A stretch of DNA of 64,000 nt from the NCBI GenBank assembly GCA_932521035.1, contig OW051495.1, forward strand, positions 11,098,001-11,162,000. The letters are read 5' to 3'. Source of the stretch: Oscheius dolichura. Lineage: Eukaryota > Nematoda > Chromadorea > Rhabditida > Rhabditidae. A program made the position numbers and the translations under genes. The notes below the pieces were generated by a model. That model made no database searches. It was not told where the DNA came from and saw only the letters and a program-made list of their open reading frames with translations. Shown here in pieces: positions 9,257 through 20,132 of this stretch (positions are counted from its first letter, which is position 1; every line of letters begins with the position of its first letter).

Positions 9257-11985
9257 TTAGAAATGTTCATCAGGAGCCAGGTCGGAATTCTCTTTGGCCG
9301 CCAAGAGGTATTCTTGTTCCAGGCGTTTCTTCATCAAGGATTGGCCTGAAATAGTTTTCTTTACTTGTTACATAGAATTATCTACCTATTGCTCCGGTAA
9401 TCATTGTAAACGTAGCCAAAATAATCACAAGAGCGCTGGTACCCACAATGACAGCCATATAGTCAATTCGTTGATTCCGAGTGAGGCAGAGGTAGCCATG
9501 TGGAGCGTTATTCGGATCAGCGTGGGCTATTACACAGTCGTAGAAGATATTCTGGTCATCGTAGTCCCTAAAACTCTTGACCTTCTCATTTTCAACGATA
9601 AGTTTTAATAGGCTTCCCATATACTCACTTAATTGCCTTTAAATCTCCGAAAGAAGTAGCTGCAAAGACCAGAGAAACGGCCGCACTACAGAATGCCAAG
9701 ATCATTGCAATGTGGTAAAAGTAACTCTAAAATTCGACAACTTCTCTTGTTTTTAAAGGGAGCCTCCGAAAACAAGCCGAGATGTTACGGGTGCACATTA
9801 CACAGCCGTAAATTTTTAGTTTTTATCTATTTTTACTATTTTTTTCACATTTTTTTCAATGATTTTTAGTGCTATATTTATTAAAAACATCACAATAAAC
9901 ATTACAAACGCGAATAAGAGGTTTCTTAAATGGCCGGTGCCTTCTTTCCTTCTTGTGCTTGATTCTGAAAGCGACATAACCAAATAATGATTTTTAACAA
10001 ATAAACTGACCTGGAAAATATTCCACGTCGTTCTTCTGGCCGAATACAAGCTTATCCTACAAAAGAAATATTAGAAAACATCAAGGAAAACGAAAATAGC
10101 AAAAAACGTATGTCTTTTTCGCCAAAAAAATTTGCGCAGAGCTCCGCCTCTATTTGGGGAAATTCAACATGGAAAAACGCAAGAAAAGCCATTAAACAGG
10201 CATTCAATAATATATACAATATGTAAAAAGAAGGATAATGAGTAAAAACAAATTTACCTGAAGATTCGTCTAATGGCCTGCGGAGAGCTCTTGCTGCTCT
10301 ATCCCCTTATTAGTTCTTGTGTTTGCACATCTAAAACTAATGAATTACAAATTAGAAACAATAGAAAGCAAAATAAAAATGATAAAACAACAAGAGAGAG
10401 CAATACAATAAGCAATGAAAATGAAATAATGACAAAATGCGCAAGCGACTTACAATATGCTAATTAGGCTCATTTTTTCTCAATTTTCTTTCTGTAACGA
10501 TTATAATATATTGCTTACATGCTAATATATGTGTATAAAAAAGTTAGAAGCAAAAGCAATATGAAAATCACAAGAAATACATCCAATTCAATATCAGATT
10601 CATTTCTTGCGTTGTAATTTACTTTTCAGTTATATTTCAGTATATTTCATTTATATCACATGCCACATGTTCAGTGATACTGCAGAAGAACCGCTATCGA
10701 ATGTAGATAGTTTGGCAATAAAAATAATACAGAGAAAATGAGTACAAACAAAGAAATAAATACATTTGTCGATGAAACGATTTTTTCATAAAAAGGACGC
10801 TAACGCCCGCGAAAAAAGATAATTGACAAGATCGACGAAATTTTTTGTTTCCGGAGGCTCCCTTTAATGTGAACTAACCATTACTTTGGCCTTCTTGTAG
10901 TGGTTATAGTGCTGGTGGAGCAGTAAAACTTGGACGACGAGGATGAAGCCACCAGTGACGAGGGCAGCAATGTCTGCATTCTGTTCGAGAATAACTACTG
11001 TCATAGAATTTCTACTAACTCTTTCTTTTAACACCCTTGTGGATTCTTTTATGTCGTCGTTATAATTCAGTCCTTCTCCACGCCCCCAAATGGTCCAAAG
11101 GGAAACCATGACTAAGACGACGGCTGGGAACTTGGTTAGGGAGAAGGTGAGACGTTGATAGCTCAGAGAAGGGTTTCGATAAAGGGCTCGCTGTTGAATC
11201 GCCCTGATACTTCTAAAACTCGTTATTTATAGAATGGGAAAAGGTTATTTTACTCTGTCAAAGAGTCGACAGACTGTGCTTCAGCTATTACTTCAATGTC
11301 GCGATCGGTTGGTCGGGTAAGGAGAACCGGCGCCGGGTTCCGTAGTGGTCTAAACAAACAAAATGATCTTTATAGCTCCTCTGGCTGGCTAACGGTTCAG
11401 CAGAAGTATGAGCTTCAGCAGGCGGCTGAATTACGGTAGTCTCCCTGTAGACAGCTCGAGGAATCATCGGAGGGGTGACTCTATCCGTGGCTGTCTGCAC
11501 ATTCTGAACTGTAGTCCGCCCTGTTCTAACGTGGAGAGGAGGAGTTCCTCTCACATAGGGGATTTGACTAAACGCTGATATTTTCAAGGAAAGGGAGGGA
11601 AAATAACCTAGGAGGAGTCAAATCAGTTGACGTCCGTCTGGCGCCAAGAGTCCGGGGAAATGGTCTGCCAACATCTTCCGCCGCGTAGCTCACTAGGAGA
11701 AGAGAAGGACCAAATATACGAGAAGATAAAAGTTACCGGTTTGGTCTTGAATATCATAGATGACAGACTTCGCCCCGGCAAAGACACGAGGAAGGCGAAT
11801 AGGCTTGTAGAGGTCGCCGCCCTCCGGAGGAGTAATACTGGACATGAGTGCTTATCAGAGACAGAATGAGGGGGCTTACTGGGGTGGGGTAATCCGTTCT
11901 GTGCTAGGCGGCCGCTCTATTCCGAATGCGTCTTGTCGCCGCTGAATAAGCACAATAAATCTTTAGAAAGGGAAAAGCATACCAT
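9257..11985 (-). CDS. four-pass membrane protein with proline-rich N-terminal region
   Basis: Exons joined by GT-AG introns of about 40-45 nt give one chain of roughly 390 residues. The N-terminal half is soluble and Pro/Arg/Thr-rich ('RQDAFGIERPPSTERITPP', 'GGDLYKPIRLPRVFAGAK'). An intron at about 11209-11249 splices '...VDSLTE' in frame to 'SIRAIQQRALYRNP', linking it to the membrane half. Four helices follow: 'FPAVVLVMVSLWTIWG', 'IAALVTGGFILVVQVLLLHQ', 'IAMILAFCSAAVSLVFAATS' and 'MAVIVGTSALVIILATFTM', then a short charged tail ending 'DLAPDEHF'. The initiator ATG (11983-11985) directly abuts an intron. The intron between helices 2 and 3 contains a 1.1-kb element. I do not recognise the family; it could be a tetraspan channel subunit or adaptor. 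Confidence 0.6.
9753..10867. mobile_element. TTAA-flanked DNA transposon, non-autonomous
   Basis: The element (9757-10863) starts 'AGGGAGCCTCCG' and ends with its reverse complement; the inverted ends stay similar for about 17 bp. It is flanked on both sides by TTAA, as expected for a piggyBac-like target-site duplication. Removing it with one TTAA leaves an intron of 41 nt, the usual size here. The interior is AT-rich and holds no transposase that I can read, so it looks non-autonomous. It does carry exon-like islands on the minus strand near 9950-10065 and 10270-10310. Confidence 0.8.
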
Positions 11986-12174
11986 GAGGGGGATCGATGA
12001 GGGCGTCGGCTACGAGACTGATAACGGACACGTAACCAAATGGCAATGCGAAGTGCAAATAACTCGAGCAATGCTCATTCGAAGACTTCTTTCGAGGTCA
12101 GCAAAGACATGTTTTTAATAAATTTGAATGCTATATTCTCGTCTCAAAAAGAGAGAAGAACGACAAGTAAATTT

Positions 12175-13286
12175 TTATCGGACAGACGATATTTTTCCGG
12201 AACTATTATGACCGGCTCTTTGAGCTATGGATGAGACGGTAAGGGTTGAAGAGGAAGGTTGAAAACAGTAGATCCAGTTGTAGTATGTGGGATTCATGGC
12301 TATCAATACGGCACCTCCTATAGAGCCAAAAGCAGAGAGCGTAACAAATATCATATCAGCCAAATCTGAACCTTGTTTCAATGTCACCAAACCGATAACT
12401 TACATGCAATTCCGAATATCTTCAGGCTGAAGGTGACAATGGCAGCGAGCGCAGGGATACAGACAAGTAAGAGTGGCATGAAGGATTGGATACTCAGTTG
12501 AAGCAAGAAGCGACGCTGCATTTTCTTCAACCGTAGCGACATGACAACCATATTCGTCTCCTTGTACGATAAGTAGAGCAGGGATAGATCAATGAAAATA
12601 AAAAGGGCACACAAGAAGCCGAAAATAACAGCACCGAGGACCGTGGCCAAACCGTATTCCAAGATCACCATTTCTTTTATGGATAGAACCTCATCGGTTG
12701 CACAGGTGTAGTTCTGGTAAACATGAACCACTATCTCAAACCACATACTCACATTACGAAGCATTTCAACAGTTTTCGAACTTTGTTGTTCCATGAATAG
12801 TGACGCTATGGGAACTATTAAAGATGTGCTGTAGCCAATCACCATCATGATAACCATATAGGGAGGGAACAGTCTCTTTGTTCCTTTCACTGTCTCGTAG
12901 CGATATGCGAATAAGTGTAGAATACTTGCAAAGCTAAATTCAACAAGAAGAACGAATATGGATTGAATAGCCAGTGGAGATAGGATTCCTTTCAAATAGC
13001 CAGAATTGTAACCCATGGGAAGGGGCAGCAAAATGACGGGCTTCGTTAGAAAACTTATCTGAAGAGTACGGTAGTTTTGACAGGAACTCCTTACTGAAAT
13101 GTCTGTTATGAAAGTTAGAATCTGATGGTAGAGAAGAAACCATCGGTAGATCTTCATCTGGGAGGTTGATCTCCATATTATGCAGTAGATAACATAGGGA
13201 TTCAATATCAGGGCTACGATGGAGAGATATGGTAGAACGGTGTCGTATAGTTTTGGTTCTAGAGTAAACTCCGGACATACGATCAT
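12175..13286 (-). CDS. 7TM chemoreceptor, Sri/Srh-like
   Basis: Starts 'MIVCPEFTLEPKLYDTVLPY' with TM1 'IVALILNPYVIYCIIW' and 'YRWFLLYHQILTFITDIS', the layout of Sri/Srh-type receptors. Further helices include 'IQSIFVLLVEFSFASIL', 'MVIMMVIGYSTSLIVPIA', 'LGAVIFGFLCALFIFIDL' and 'FMPLLLVCIPALAAIVTF'. The last exon reads 'LADMIFVTLSAFGSIGGAV' then 'AMNPTYYNWIY'. A 36-nt stretch after 'DIS' can be read through but is bounded by GT and AG; removing it gives 'DIS/ISFLTKPV', which aligns with the paralogue at 55844-56965, so it is probably an intron. The final intron is 38 nt. Expected to act in sensory neurons. Confidence 0.82.
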
Positions 13287-13646
13287 TCAATGAGTATGAA
13301 AATATGAAAAGTAGAGAAGATGATAACTAATATTTCTTTTTAGTCTATTAGTCTTATTGAAAGTCAGCCAAGTGCAGCCACATGGATGCTACTCGTATGT
13401 CTTTCGACTAATTTTTATAACCCCGGAGGGGGCTGGCTCTGCAACTGTCGGATTAAGAAGGATCGATGATTATCTTCATTAACGGAAGCATATTCCTCAA
13501 TGTAGATTTATTAAACGTACTCAAATGAATCTTCATATTTATCCCATAAACGGCGCCGGCGCTTTACAGACAAACCGAGTGATGCGCTCACATCCGATGT
13601 TATCCCATGATTTGGTACATGTGTAAAAATTGTTTGAACTTAAAAT

Positions 13647-14473
13647 CTAAATAACTTCGCTATTCAGTTTGCAACTTCTACCTAGTACCTGCACACATCG
13701 TTCCGGATTCCAATAACAGTTTGGCTCGGGAGGGCACCAGTTCGTATAGTCAAACTGAAAACATCTTGGAATTTTTTGGGGGAAAAAAGAGAGAAAAAGA
13801 GTAAACTCCTAGTTAGTAGGGATAATACAATAAACTCTACCGGTGTTCCGTCTTCGTACACGAATGGACCCGGATTGACACAACATGTGCAATCCGGACT
13901 CATTCCTCCAATCCGAGTCATCTCTGTGTAAATATCCGAAAATGGTGGAGTTCCCAGAGGAAGAATCAGTGCTAAATTGTTATTAGTTCATTTGATGTCA
14001 GCCTCTTACTGTTATAAATAAAGTCATTTTCCTCTTCGCTGTGAACGGAGGCAAGATGCCCTCCTGGGAACCTATTCATGCAGTCTGCCTCTGAATCGTC
14101 ATGGTCCATTTTCACTGTACTGATAAAATAACAATACGATTGCCCCGTCGGCACGGTAAACAGCACCCAATCTGCTACTGGACAGTAATCTAGAACAATA
14201 GATGTCAACAAAGATGTAAAAATGCCCACAGGATGTGGTCGTCGTTGTAGTAGTTGTAGTGGTGGTGGTGGTGGTTGTTGTAGATGTCGACGTTGTACTC
14301 GTCGTGGACGTGGGAATATCTGTGGTGACGTCCACTTCCGGAATTCCTGGTCTATCGTCGGCTAAACAACAATTTTTAGAGTAAAACTGACTGCATTATC
14401 TACGTGATTCGGTAGGTATACATCCATAGCCGAAATTAAGAAAGGTGATAAGGCAGAAGAGTGTAGGGGGCAT
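13647..14473 (-). CDS. secreted C-type lectin-like protein with Thr tract
   Basis: Exon 1 encodes a signal peptide ('PPTLFCLITFLNFGYG'). A linker of almost pure Thr follows (14235-14335), a likely O-glycosylated stalk. The C-type lectin domain then begins 'DYCPVADWVLFTVP', with 'SEADCMNRFPGGHLASVHSE' giving the Cys-FPGGHLASVHS block, then 'TRIGGMSPDCTCCVNPGPF', 'YEDGTPFDYTNWCPPEPN' and the final 'ERCVQVLGRSC'. The W-x-P-x-EPN motif where the sugar/calcium site lies reads 'WCPPEPN', so EPN is kept (mannose type) but with unusual extra Cys nearby. Five exons, introns about 40 nt. Secretion and lectin fold are well supported; actual sugar binding is inferred. Confidence 0.85.
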
Positions 14474-14818
14474 TCGCGTGTATAAGGAAAAGTTGATCGC
14501 TTGATGACCCAGTTCATTGCAGTCGGGAAACCCCTTTATGATGGAGACTAGAATGTTAAACACAAATTCTTTCTCTTTCTGTTAGAATTGCTCTTGGCAA
14601 TCGGAATCCTGTGATTGTTTGATCTTGACTTACCTATTCTCACTCAAGGGCATTATCTCCCTGCTCACTTTACTTTTGCACAGAGTTCGTCCAATTTGTT
14701 TCTACAGGCAATGTAGTGACTCGAAAGAACGACCAAGCTATTCTTATCACCGGCTATTTAACCCCCGGCCATTGATTATCCTTTTTTGTGTCCCGTAAAG
14801 AATAATTTACGGGTCAAA

Positions 14819-17094
14819 ATGGGCGCCACAGATCAGCCGACCGACTATTATCCAGGTTTCCGATTCGTCACCAGTTTCATCAAGCTATTCCCTTTTCTGT
14901 ATCCTCGGTGGGAGTGGAGCGTCTTTCTAACGGGGCTGTTATTTGTCGTTGCTGCTGCTAGTAAGATTTAGCCATTTCAATAGTACTCTCTCGTTTTAGA
15001 TGAGTACATCACGTACCATTCTGGGACAATTGTGGGAAAGTTCTACAATGCCTTTATTGCTCATGATGAGCACCAGTTTTGGAATATTTTCTGGAGAGCT
15101 TCGGGAATCTATCTGGGACAGACTTTGGTAACCCTTGAGAGGTTTCCTGGTACAATTTTCCCAGGTCATTGCCCTCATATCTCTGGTCTCTTGGCTTCTG
15201 GCCTTGTCTCTTCGTAAAAATCTGGTCACTTCCTTACATAAGCTCTACTTTGACAGGAACACATATTACACAGTGAATTGTATTAACAACGACGGCATTG
15301 ATAACCCGTAATTCCCAAATTATCGCCTTGTAAACCATTGTAATCCGTTGTAGAGATCAAAGAATCACCCAAGATGCCGAGAAGATGACCAGTCTCCTGG
15401 CTAAGAGTATCCTACCGTACCTCATTGTCTCCCCTGGAGTAATCGCTTTCTACACTTACAAGACCTGGTCCCAGTAAGCTTCTTTCTGCCAAAGAAGCCT
15501 TATCTAATCGCCTTATTGTTGTAAAACGTGGATTTCCAGAGCCGGGGTCGTCGGGGTTGGATGCATCTACGCGTACTTCCTTGTGGGGACAGTGGCCAAC
15601 AGGGTCATCGTCTCTCCAATTACCAAATGGGCAACGAGGGTCGAGAAGTCGGAAGGAGACTTCAGATACAAGCATGTGACAGTCAGGGACAATGCCGAAG
15701 AATCCGCTTTCTATTCTGCCGAGAAATTTGAACACGTACCGTACTTTCAATTCACTTTACTTGTTGTTCAGGCCGAGTCAAACCGATTCCTCTTCACTCT
15801 CCTCCAGAACCAAATGAAGTTGGCATTTTGGAAATTTCCAGCTCAATGTGGCCTTTTCCATTTTCTCGTTTAGTGAGAGGTTAATTCAGACTTCCAACTG
15901 TTCTTCGACTACTACGGGGCTGTCTTCTCCTATGCCATCCAAGCCATTCCTATCTTTGTTATGAATTCCTACACTAATGATGATCCAGGAACTCTCACTG
16001 AACAAATCAGTAATGTTAGTTTTTTTATGAAATCGAAAAGCCAATGATTCCCCACAGAATGCCTTCTTCTTCATGTACCTCATCAACAGTTTCACCAGAT
16101 TAACAGATATGGCGATGAATATCGGAGAGATGGCCAGTTACTGCCAAAGGTACCTTGCTTCCTATTAATGACTAGAAACACTTTAGAATTTCCTATCTGG
16201 TTGATTACTCAAAGAAAAGTGACAACTTCCGTAGCGAAACGGTTGTTGAACCGGCGGACGCTGAACAAGACACCGTTTTCTTTGTGAAAGACCTCGTTTG
16301 TTATCCTCCAAATGACAGGAAAAGAAGAATTTTGAATGGTAATTGGTTTCACGGTCTGTTACCCCCTTTATCCAGGACTCTCCTTCAACATCACCAAATC
16401 CAAACCAATGCTCATTAGCGGCTCCAGTGGTGTTGGAAAGACTTCCTTATTGAGACTTCTGAAACAGTTATGGGAGCCATCTGGAGGTTCTCTCAATTTC
16501 TTTTCCCTAATATTCTTATTTTCAGGCAAATTGGAACGGTGTGTCAGTTACAATGAGGTTGTTTTCCTGCCCCAGAATACCTACCTCCCAGCTGGTAAAA
16601 TATCTCTAAAGAAGCAGCTTCTGTTCCCTAATTTGGTAGAGGAGACTGAATTTGGTAAGATGGAGTATATTTCCTGTCTAATTCTTCAGATGAAACGAGG
16701 GCCGTCTCCATTCTGGAGTCTCTTTCCCTTTCCCGCCTACTCGCTCTTTGTGGTAATCTGGACGATGACGTGGACTTTGAATGGAACGAGATTCTCTCAC
16801 CTGGAGAGCAGCAGCGTCTCTCCATTGCTCGTGTGCTTCTAGCCAAGCCGAAGGTTGTCATCCTCGACGAGTCTACCAGCGCCCTGAGTGTGGATATGGA
16901 AATGACCATCTACGATCTGTTAAAGAAGGTGCCCTTCATTTATTTCCCCATGAAATACGCCCTTTCAGAATGGAATTCAATACATTTCTGTAGGGCACCG
17001 GTCATCTCTGATGGCTTATCACCGAGCACATCTAATGATCAAAGGACCAGACGTCTGGGAAGTTGCCGATATCGCGGAAAAGAAGGGACTGTAA
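14819..17094 (+). CDS. ABC half-transporter, ABCD4/PMP-like
   Basis: Half-transporter with a membrane domain then one nucleotide-binding domain, about 600 residues in about 13 exons. The membrane half contains 'LHKLYFDRNTYYTVNCINND' (EAA-like loop, then 'DNPDQRITQDAEK'), 'GTVANRVIVSPITKWA' and 'RVEKSEGDFRYKH', all typical of the ABCD family and closest in my reading to ABCD4. The ATPase half has Walker A 'GSSGVGKTS', signature 'LSPGEQQRLSIARVL', Walker B 'VVILDESTSAL' and H-loop 'ISVGHRSSL', so it looks catalytically intact. Vertebrate ABCD4 acts in lysosomal cobalamin export; other ABCD proteins import acyl-CoA into peroxisomes. It would work as a dimer. It converges on the irld gene, with only 60 bases between stop codons. 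Confidence 0.88.
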
Positions 17095-17154
17095 ACTCTT
17101 TATATTATCTCAGGAAATTGTTATACATCTTTTTTACGAAATAAACCACAATAG

Positions 17155-18329
17155 CTACCAATCATGAGAATAGTAGCCAGAGAAGCAGTCACAGCATGTG
17201 GCGCCGTAGGTCAAATTCGGCGACAGGATGACCTTCTCCTTTTTGAAAACCGCGTCGTCGTCTAGATTTATTCCTTGACACGCTCCAGTTATAGCGAGGT
17301 TCTCGTTAAGTACAATACTTTTCAATTTGGGGTTTTGTATTAAAATTATGGCGTTCTCTGAAATAAGCCTAATAGGTAGAGCAAAAGATCCTACGCCCTC
17401 GATACGTATCCGTCACAATCAGTTGCAGGTTGGTTAAATTCAACGCCTCGATTTGTTTGTTGTTTTCTATTTGCAACTGGCCATATAGCATCTGAAGGAG
17501 GTGATTTTAAAAGGAAGGGGCCCACCTTTATAGACTGCAGTCTTTCCATGTACTGCGCTTTGATGTTTCCCTTTAGGACAATTTTCCAATTGATTACTGA
17601 ACAATTCTCGGGAATCTGTGAGCCGTCTGTCTTGGAACTACTCAAATAGGAGCACTCATCTGGAAATATTTGAATTGATCCTCTTTTCCGGGGTCGATTT
17701 TACAAGGTTCTGAGCAGTGACGGAGCGACGAGTTCGGGCTTATTGCGGCCTTTTCATGTTCAGAGAAGCAAAATTTCTGGTGAACATACTCAACCCCAGT
17801 TTTCATATCAGCACCAACTTGAATATTCTGTATATTTTTGAGACCCAGTTGTGTTAAATTGCGGTTATTGTAGATGTAGAAGCCGTCAGTCATCGGCGTT
17901 GCTTGTACTGGAAAAATACATTTATCCAGAAAAAAAAGGAACTAACCCTCGTTTTGTGAACAGCGGACATTCTCCAGATTTCCAAAAAAAGCCAAATCAG
18001 CGTAGTTTGTATTCCGGATACTGACGCAGCCGAAGATGTTCCTGAACACCATTCCGTTCTCTTTTAGAGGGGGAAATGTACTTGACTGTTTTGAATACCC
18101 TCATCATCTCATCGTAGCTCGTCTCTTTGGATAGAACCCAGACATGACCAACAATATCGGTACAATTACCGGGCATTTGCTCGAGTTCTCTCGGACCCAA
18201 ATAGCTATAACTGTTGCAAGCTGTAATTATCGGCTCTAAAAATAGGCTATGGAGGAACGACTTACAGAATCCATCATCTTGTGGATAAGACTTTGTCAGA
18301 AAAAGAAGAAATAGAAAGAGTTTGAGCAT
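17155..18329 (-). CDS. receptor L-domain protein (IRLD type), copy 1
   Basis: Secreted protein with tandem receptor-L (insulin/EGF-receptor-like) repeats, as in the nematode irld family, thought to bind insulin-like or EGF-like ligands. Signal peptide 'LKLFLFLLFLTKSYP', then after a 45-nt intron 'NSYSYLGPRELEQMPGNCTD' and 'VWVLSKETSYDEMMRVFKTV'. The middle shows 'FGCVSIRNTNYADLAFFGNL' and 'FYIYNNRNLTQLGLKN'; the second L-domain begins 'TDGSQIPENCSVINWKIVL' with later 'LQIENNKQIEALNLTNLQ'. The C-terminal exon (to stop at 17155) reads 'NPKLKSIVLNENLAITGAC' and ends Cys-rich. No transmembrane helix is seen. Paralogue of the next gene upstream, in the same orientation. Confidence 0.8.
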
Positions 18330-18501
18330 TCAACGAAGAGAGAGACTAGGTATAAGCGGGGGGAATAAGCGCTTGGAGGTAATTGTCTAATCTAATCCAT
18401 CGGGAAAGAATGCAATTTTTCCCGACTGAGTTACCGCTTTGCTATGCAGTTTGATAGCCGGGAAAATACAAAGAGTAAGTGTTAATTAGGTGTAGAAATG
18501 T

Positions 18502-19686
18502 TTAATCGAATTCGTGATTATAACAATCGTTCTCATTCTGGTTGGGATTGAACGTAACGTTGGGCGAGGTCATTCGATCTATTTTCACTGACTTGCACGC
18601 TCCTTGGATGGTTAGATTTCGATTAAGCTGAACCAGATTCAATTTGGGGCTGTTCTCAATACTTATGGCGTAATCTAAAAATGCCAGTTGTTGAAAAATC
18701 AGCCACTATACCCTCCTTAATGGAAGATGTTCTTATCAGGTAGAGACTGGAAATATCCAGCTTCTTGAGGTCCTTATTGTTCCGGATGGTAAGATTTCCG
18801 AGAAGTACCTGGAACAAATATTTATCCTGAGAATTCGAGCTCACTTCAACTTGTTCTAGTCTGCTCAAATACTTGTGATTGATGCTTCCCTCCAGGACAA
18901 TATTCCATGCGATAACGCTGCAATTTTCGGGAATTTGAGATCCGTCCGTCTTCGTAGAGATCTGCTCCCAACATGCGGCTAAAACGATCACATCTGTTTT
19001 CATGCTTAGGTAAATACCGGGTTCAGCGCAGTCTCTAACAAAGACATCAGGTAGAGTACTAATAACCTTCCTCTCGTTTGGTTCTAGACAAAGCGCCTCG
19101 TGATTACCGTTGACGTAATGTTTTGCCTCCCCTGATCCAACAATTGAAGCGATCTTTTTGAACCCCAATGACCTCAATTTGAGATTGTTTTCAATAACAA
19201 ACGCATCCTTCATAACCACTGCTTGCACTGAAAAAGGGCCCGACTATTAATTAGAAAATGCACCTGGCATGTGCTGATGGCAATGAGAATACTGCCTTAC
19301 CTTGATTCTGAACACAAGTAATGGTTTGCAAATTCCGAAAGAAAGCCAAATCTGTGAAGTTTGTGTTACGGATGCTCACACAGCCGTAAATGTGACTGAA
19401 AGAAGTTCATAGAATAATAGACGATGATGACTCACACGACAGAAGAGAAGGCTGTCTCCGCCTGCTCATAAGATATTTCATCGGACAGGAACCAAAGATG
19501 ACCGTAGATATCAGTACAGCTGGCGTTGAGGAGGGGAAGAATCTCTCTCTTACCGATATGGCCGTATGTTTTGCAAGCTAAATATTCAAAATGAGAGATA
19601 GCTCAAAGAGAAGACAAACAATAGCCATCTCCTGCCGGGGTTGACGTATTTGGTTGGAGAAGGAGAATAATCAAACATAGTATCAT
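18502..19686 (-). CDS. receptor L-domain protein (IRLD type), copy 2
   Basis: Tandem paralogue of the gene at 17155-18329 with the same exon pattern. Signal peptide 'ILCLIILLLQPNTSTPAGDG', then 'YGHIGKREILPLLNASCTD' and 'GHLWFLSDEISYEQAE'; 'YGCVSIRNTNFTDLAFFRNL'; 'AFVIENNLKLRSLGFKK'; second domain 'TDGSQIPENCSVIAWNIVL' and 'LTIRNNKDLKKLDISSL'; last exon 'ENSPKLNLVQLNRNLTIQG' to 'NENDCYNHEFD'. Leu/Ile periodicity and the NCT/NCS starts mark the L-domain solenoid. Both copies end without a membrane anchor, so secretion as decoy or binding proteins is possible. Frames and splice sites look intact. Confidence 0.8.
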
Positions 19687-20132
19687 TGAGAAGTGACAGC
19701 AGGTAAAAATGACAAGCTGGTCGGCGGAGGGAATACATAAAATATGTACATTTTGAATAACTAATAGCTGGTAAACTTTATTTAGTTTAATAAAATTAGG
19801 GACGACTTCTAGAAGAAGGCAGCAGTTTCTCCGGAGAAGCAAACAGTGGGTAATAAAAAAAGACCGGGTCCTGGATCTTCTGATCCATGCGAACGCTACA
19901 AACCACGAACTTGAAAAAAAACTAGAAGATTCCATTTATCCAGACTGTTTCCAGCCGCCGTCACTTCTAATGATCGCCATTATTCGGTCCAACTTTCTGG
20001 TAATCTCCGTCATTTCATGTTGCCCACCTTCTGCTCCGCTCCTCTTCCGCTTGTCCGCGCTTCTAAAGATGATTTCCGTTGGATGTAATGATAATCTGAC
20101 TGGAACATCTTCATTTCACCCATTTACTGCCG

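Noticed and set aside
11288-11587. Reading straight through to a stop at 11288 as the end of a separate gene
   Set aside because: A 44-nt intron (GTTAGC...TTTAG) gives a better continuation, and a further 41-nt intron links it in frame to the membrane half, so it is one gene.
11990-12110. Hydrophobic frame 'LPFGYVSVISLVADALID' on the minus strand upstream of 11985
   Set aside because: It resembles a receptor end but is out of frame with the gene that follows, and the receptor at 12175 already has a complete C-terminus.
14230-14335. GTG/GTT-rich tract as a simple repeat only
   Set aside because: It is in frame with the lectin gene and encodes its Thr linker.
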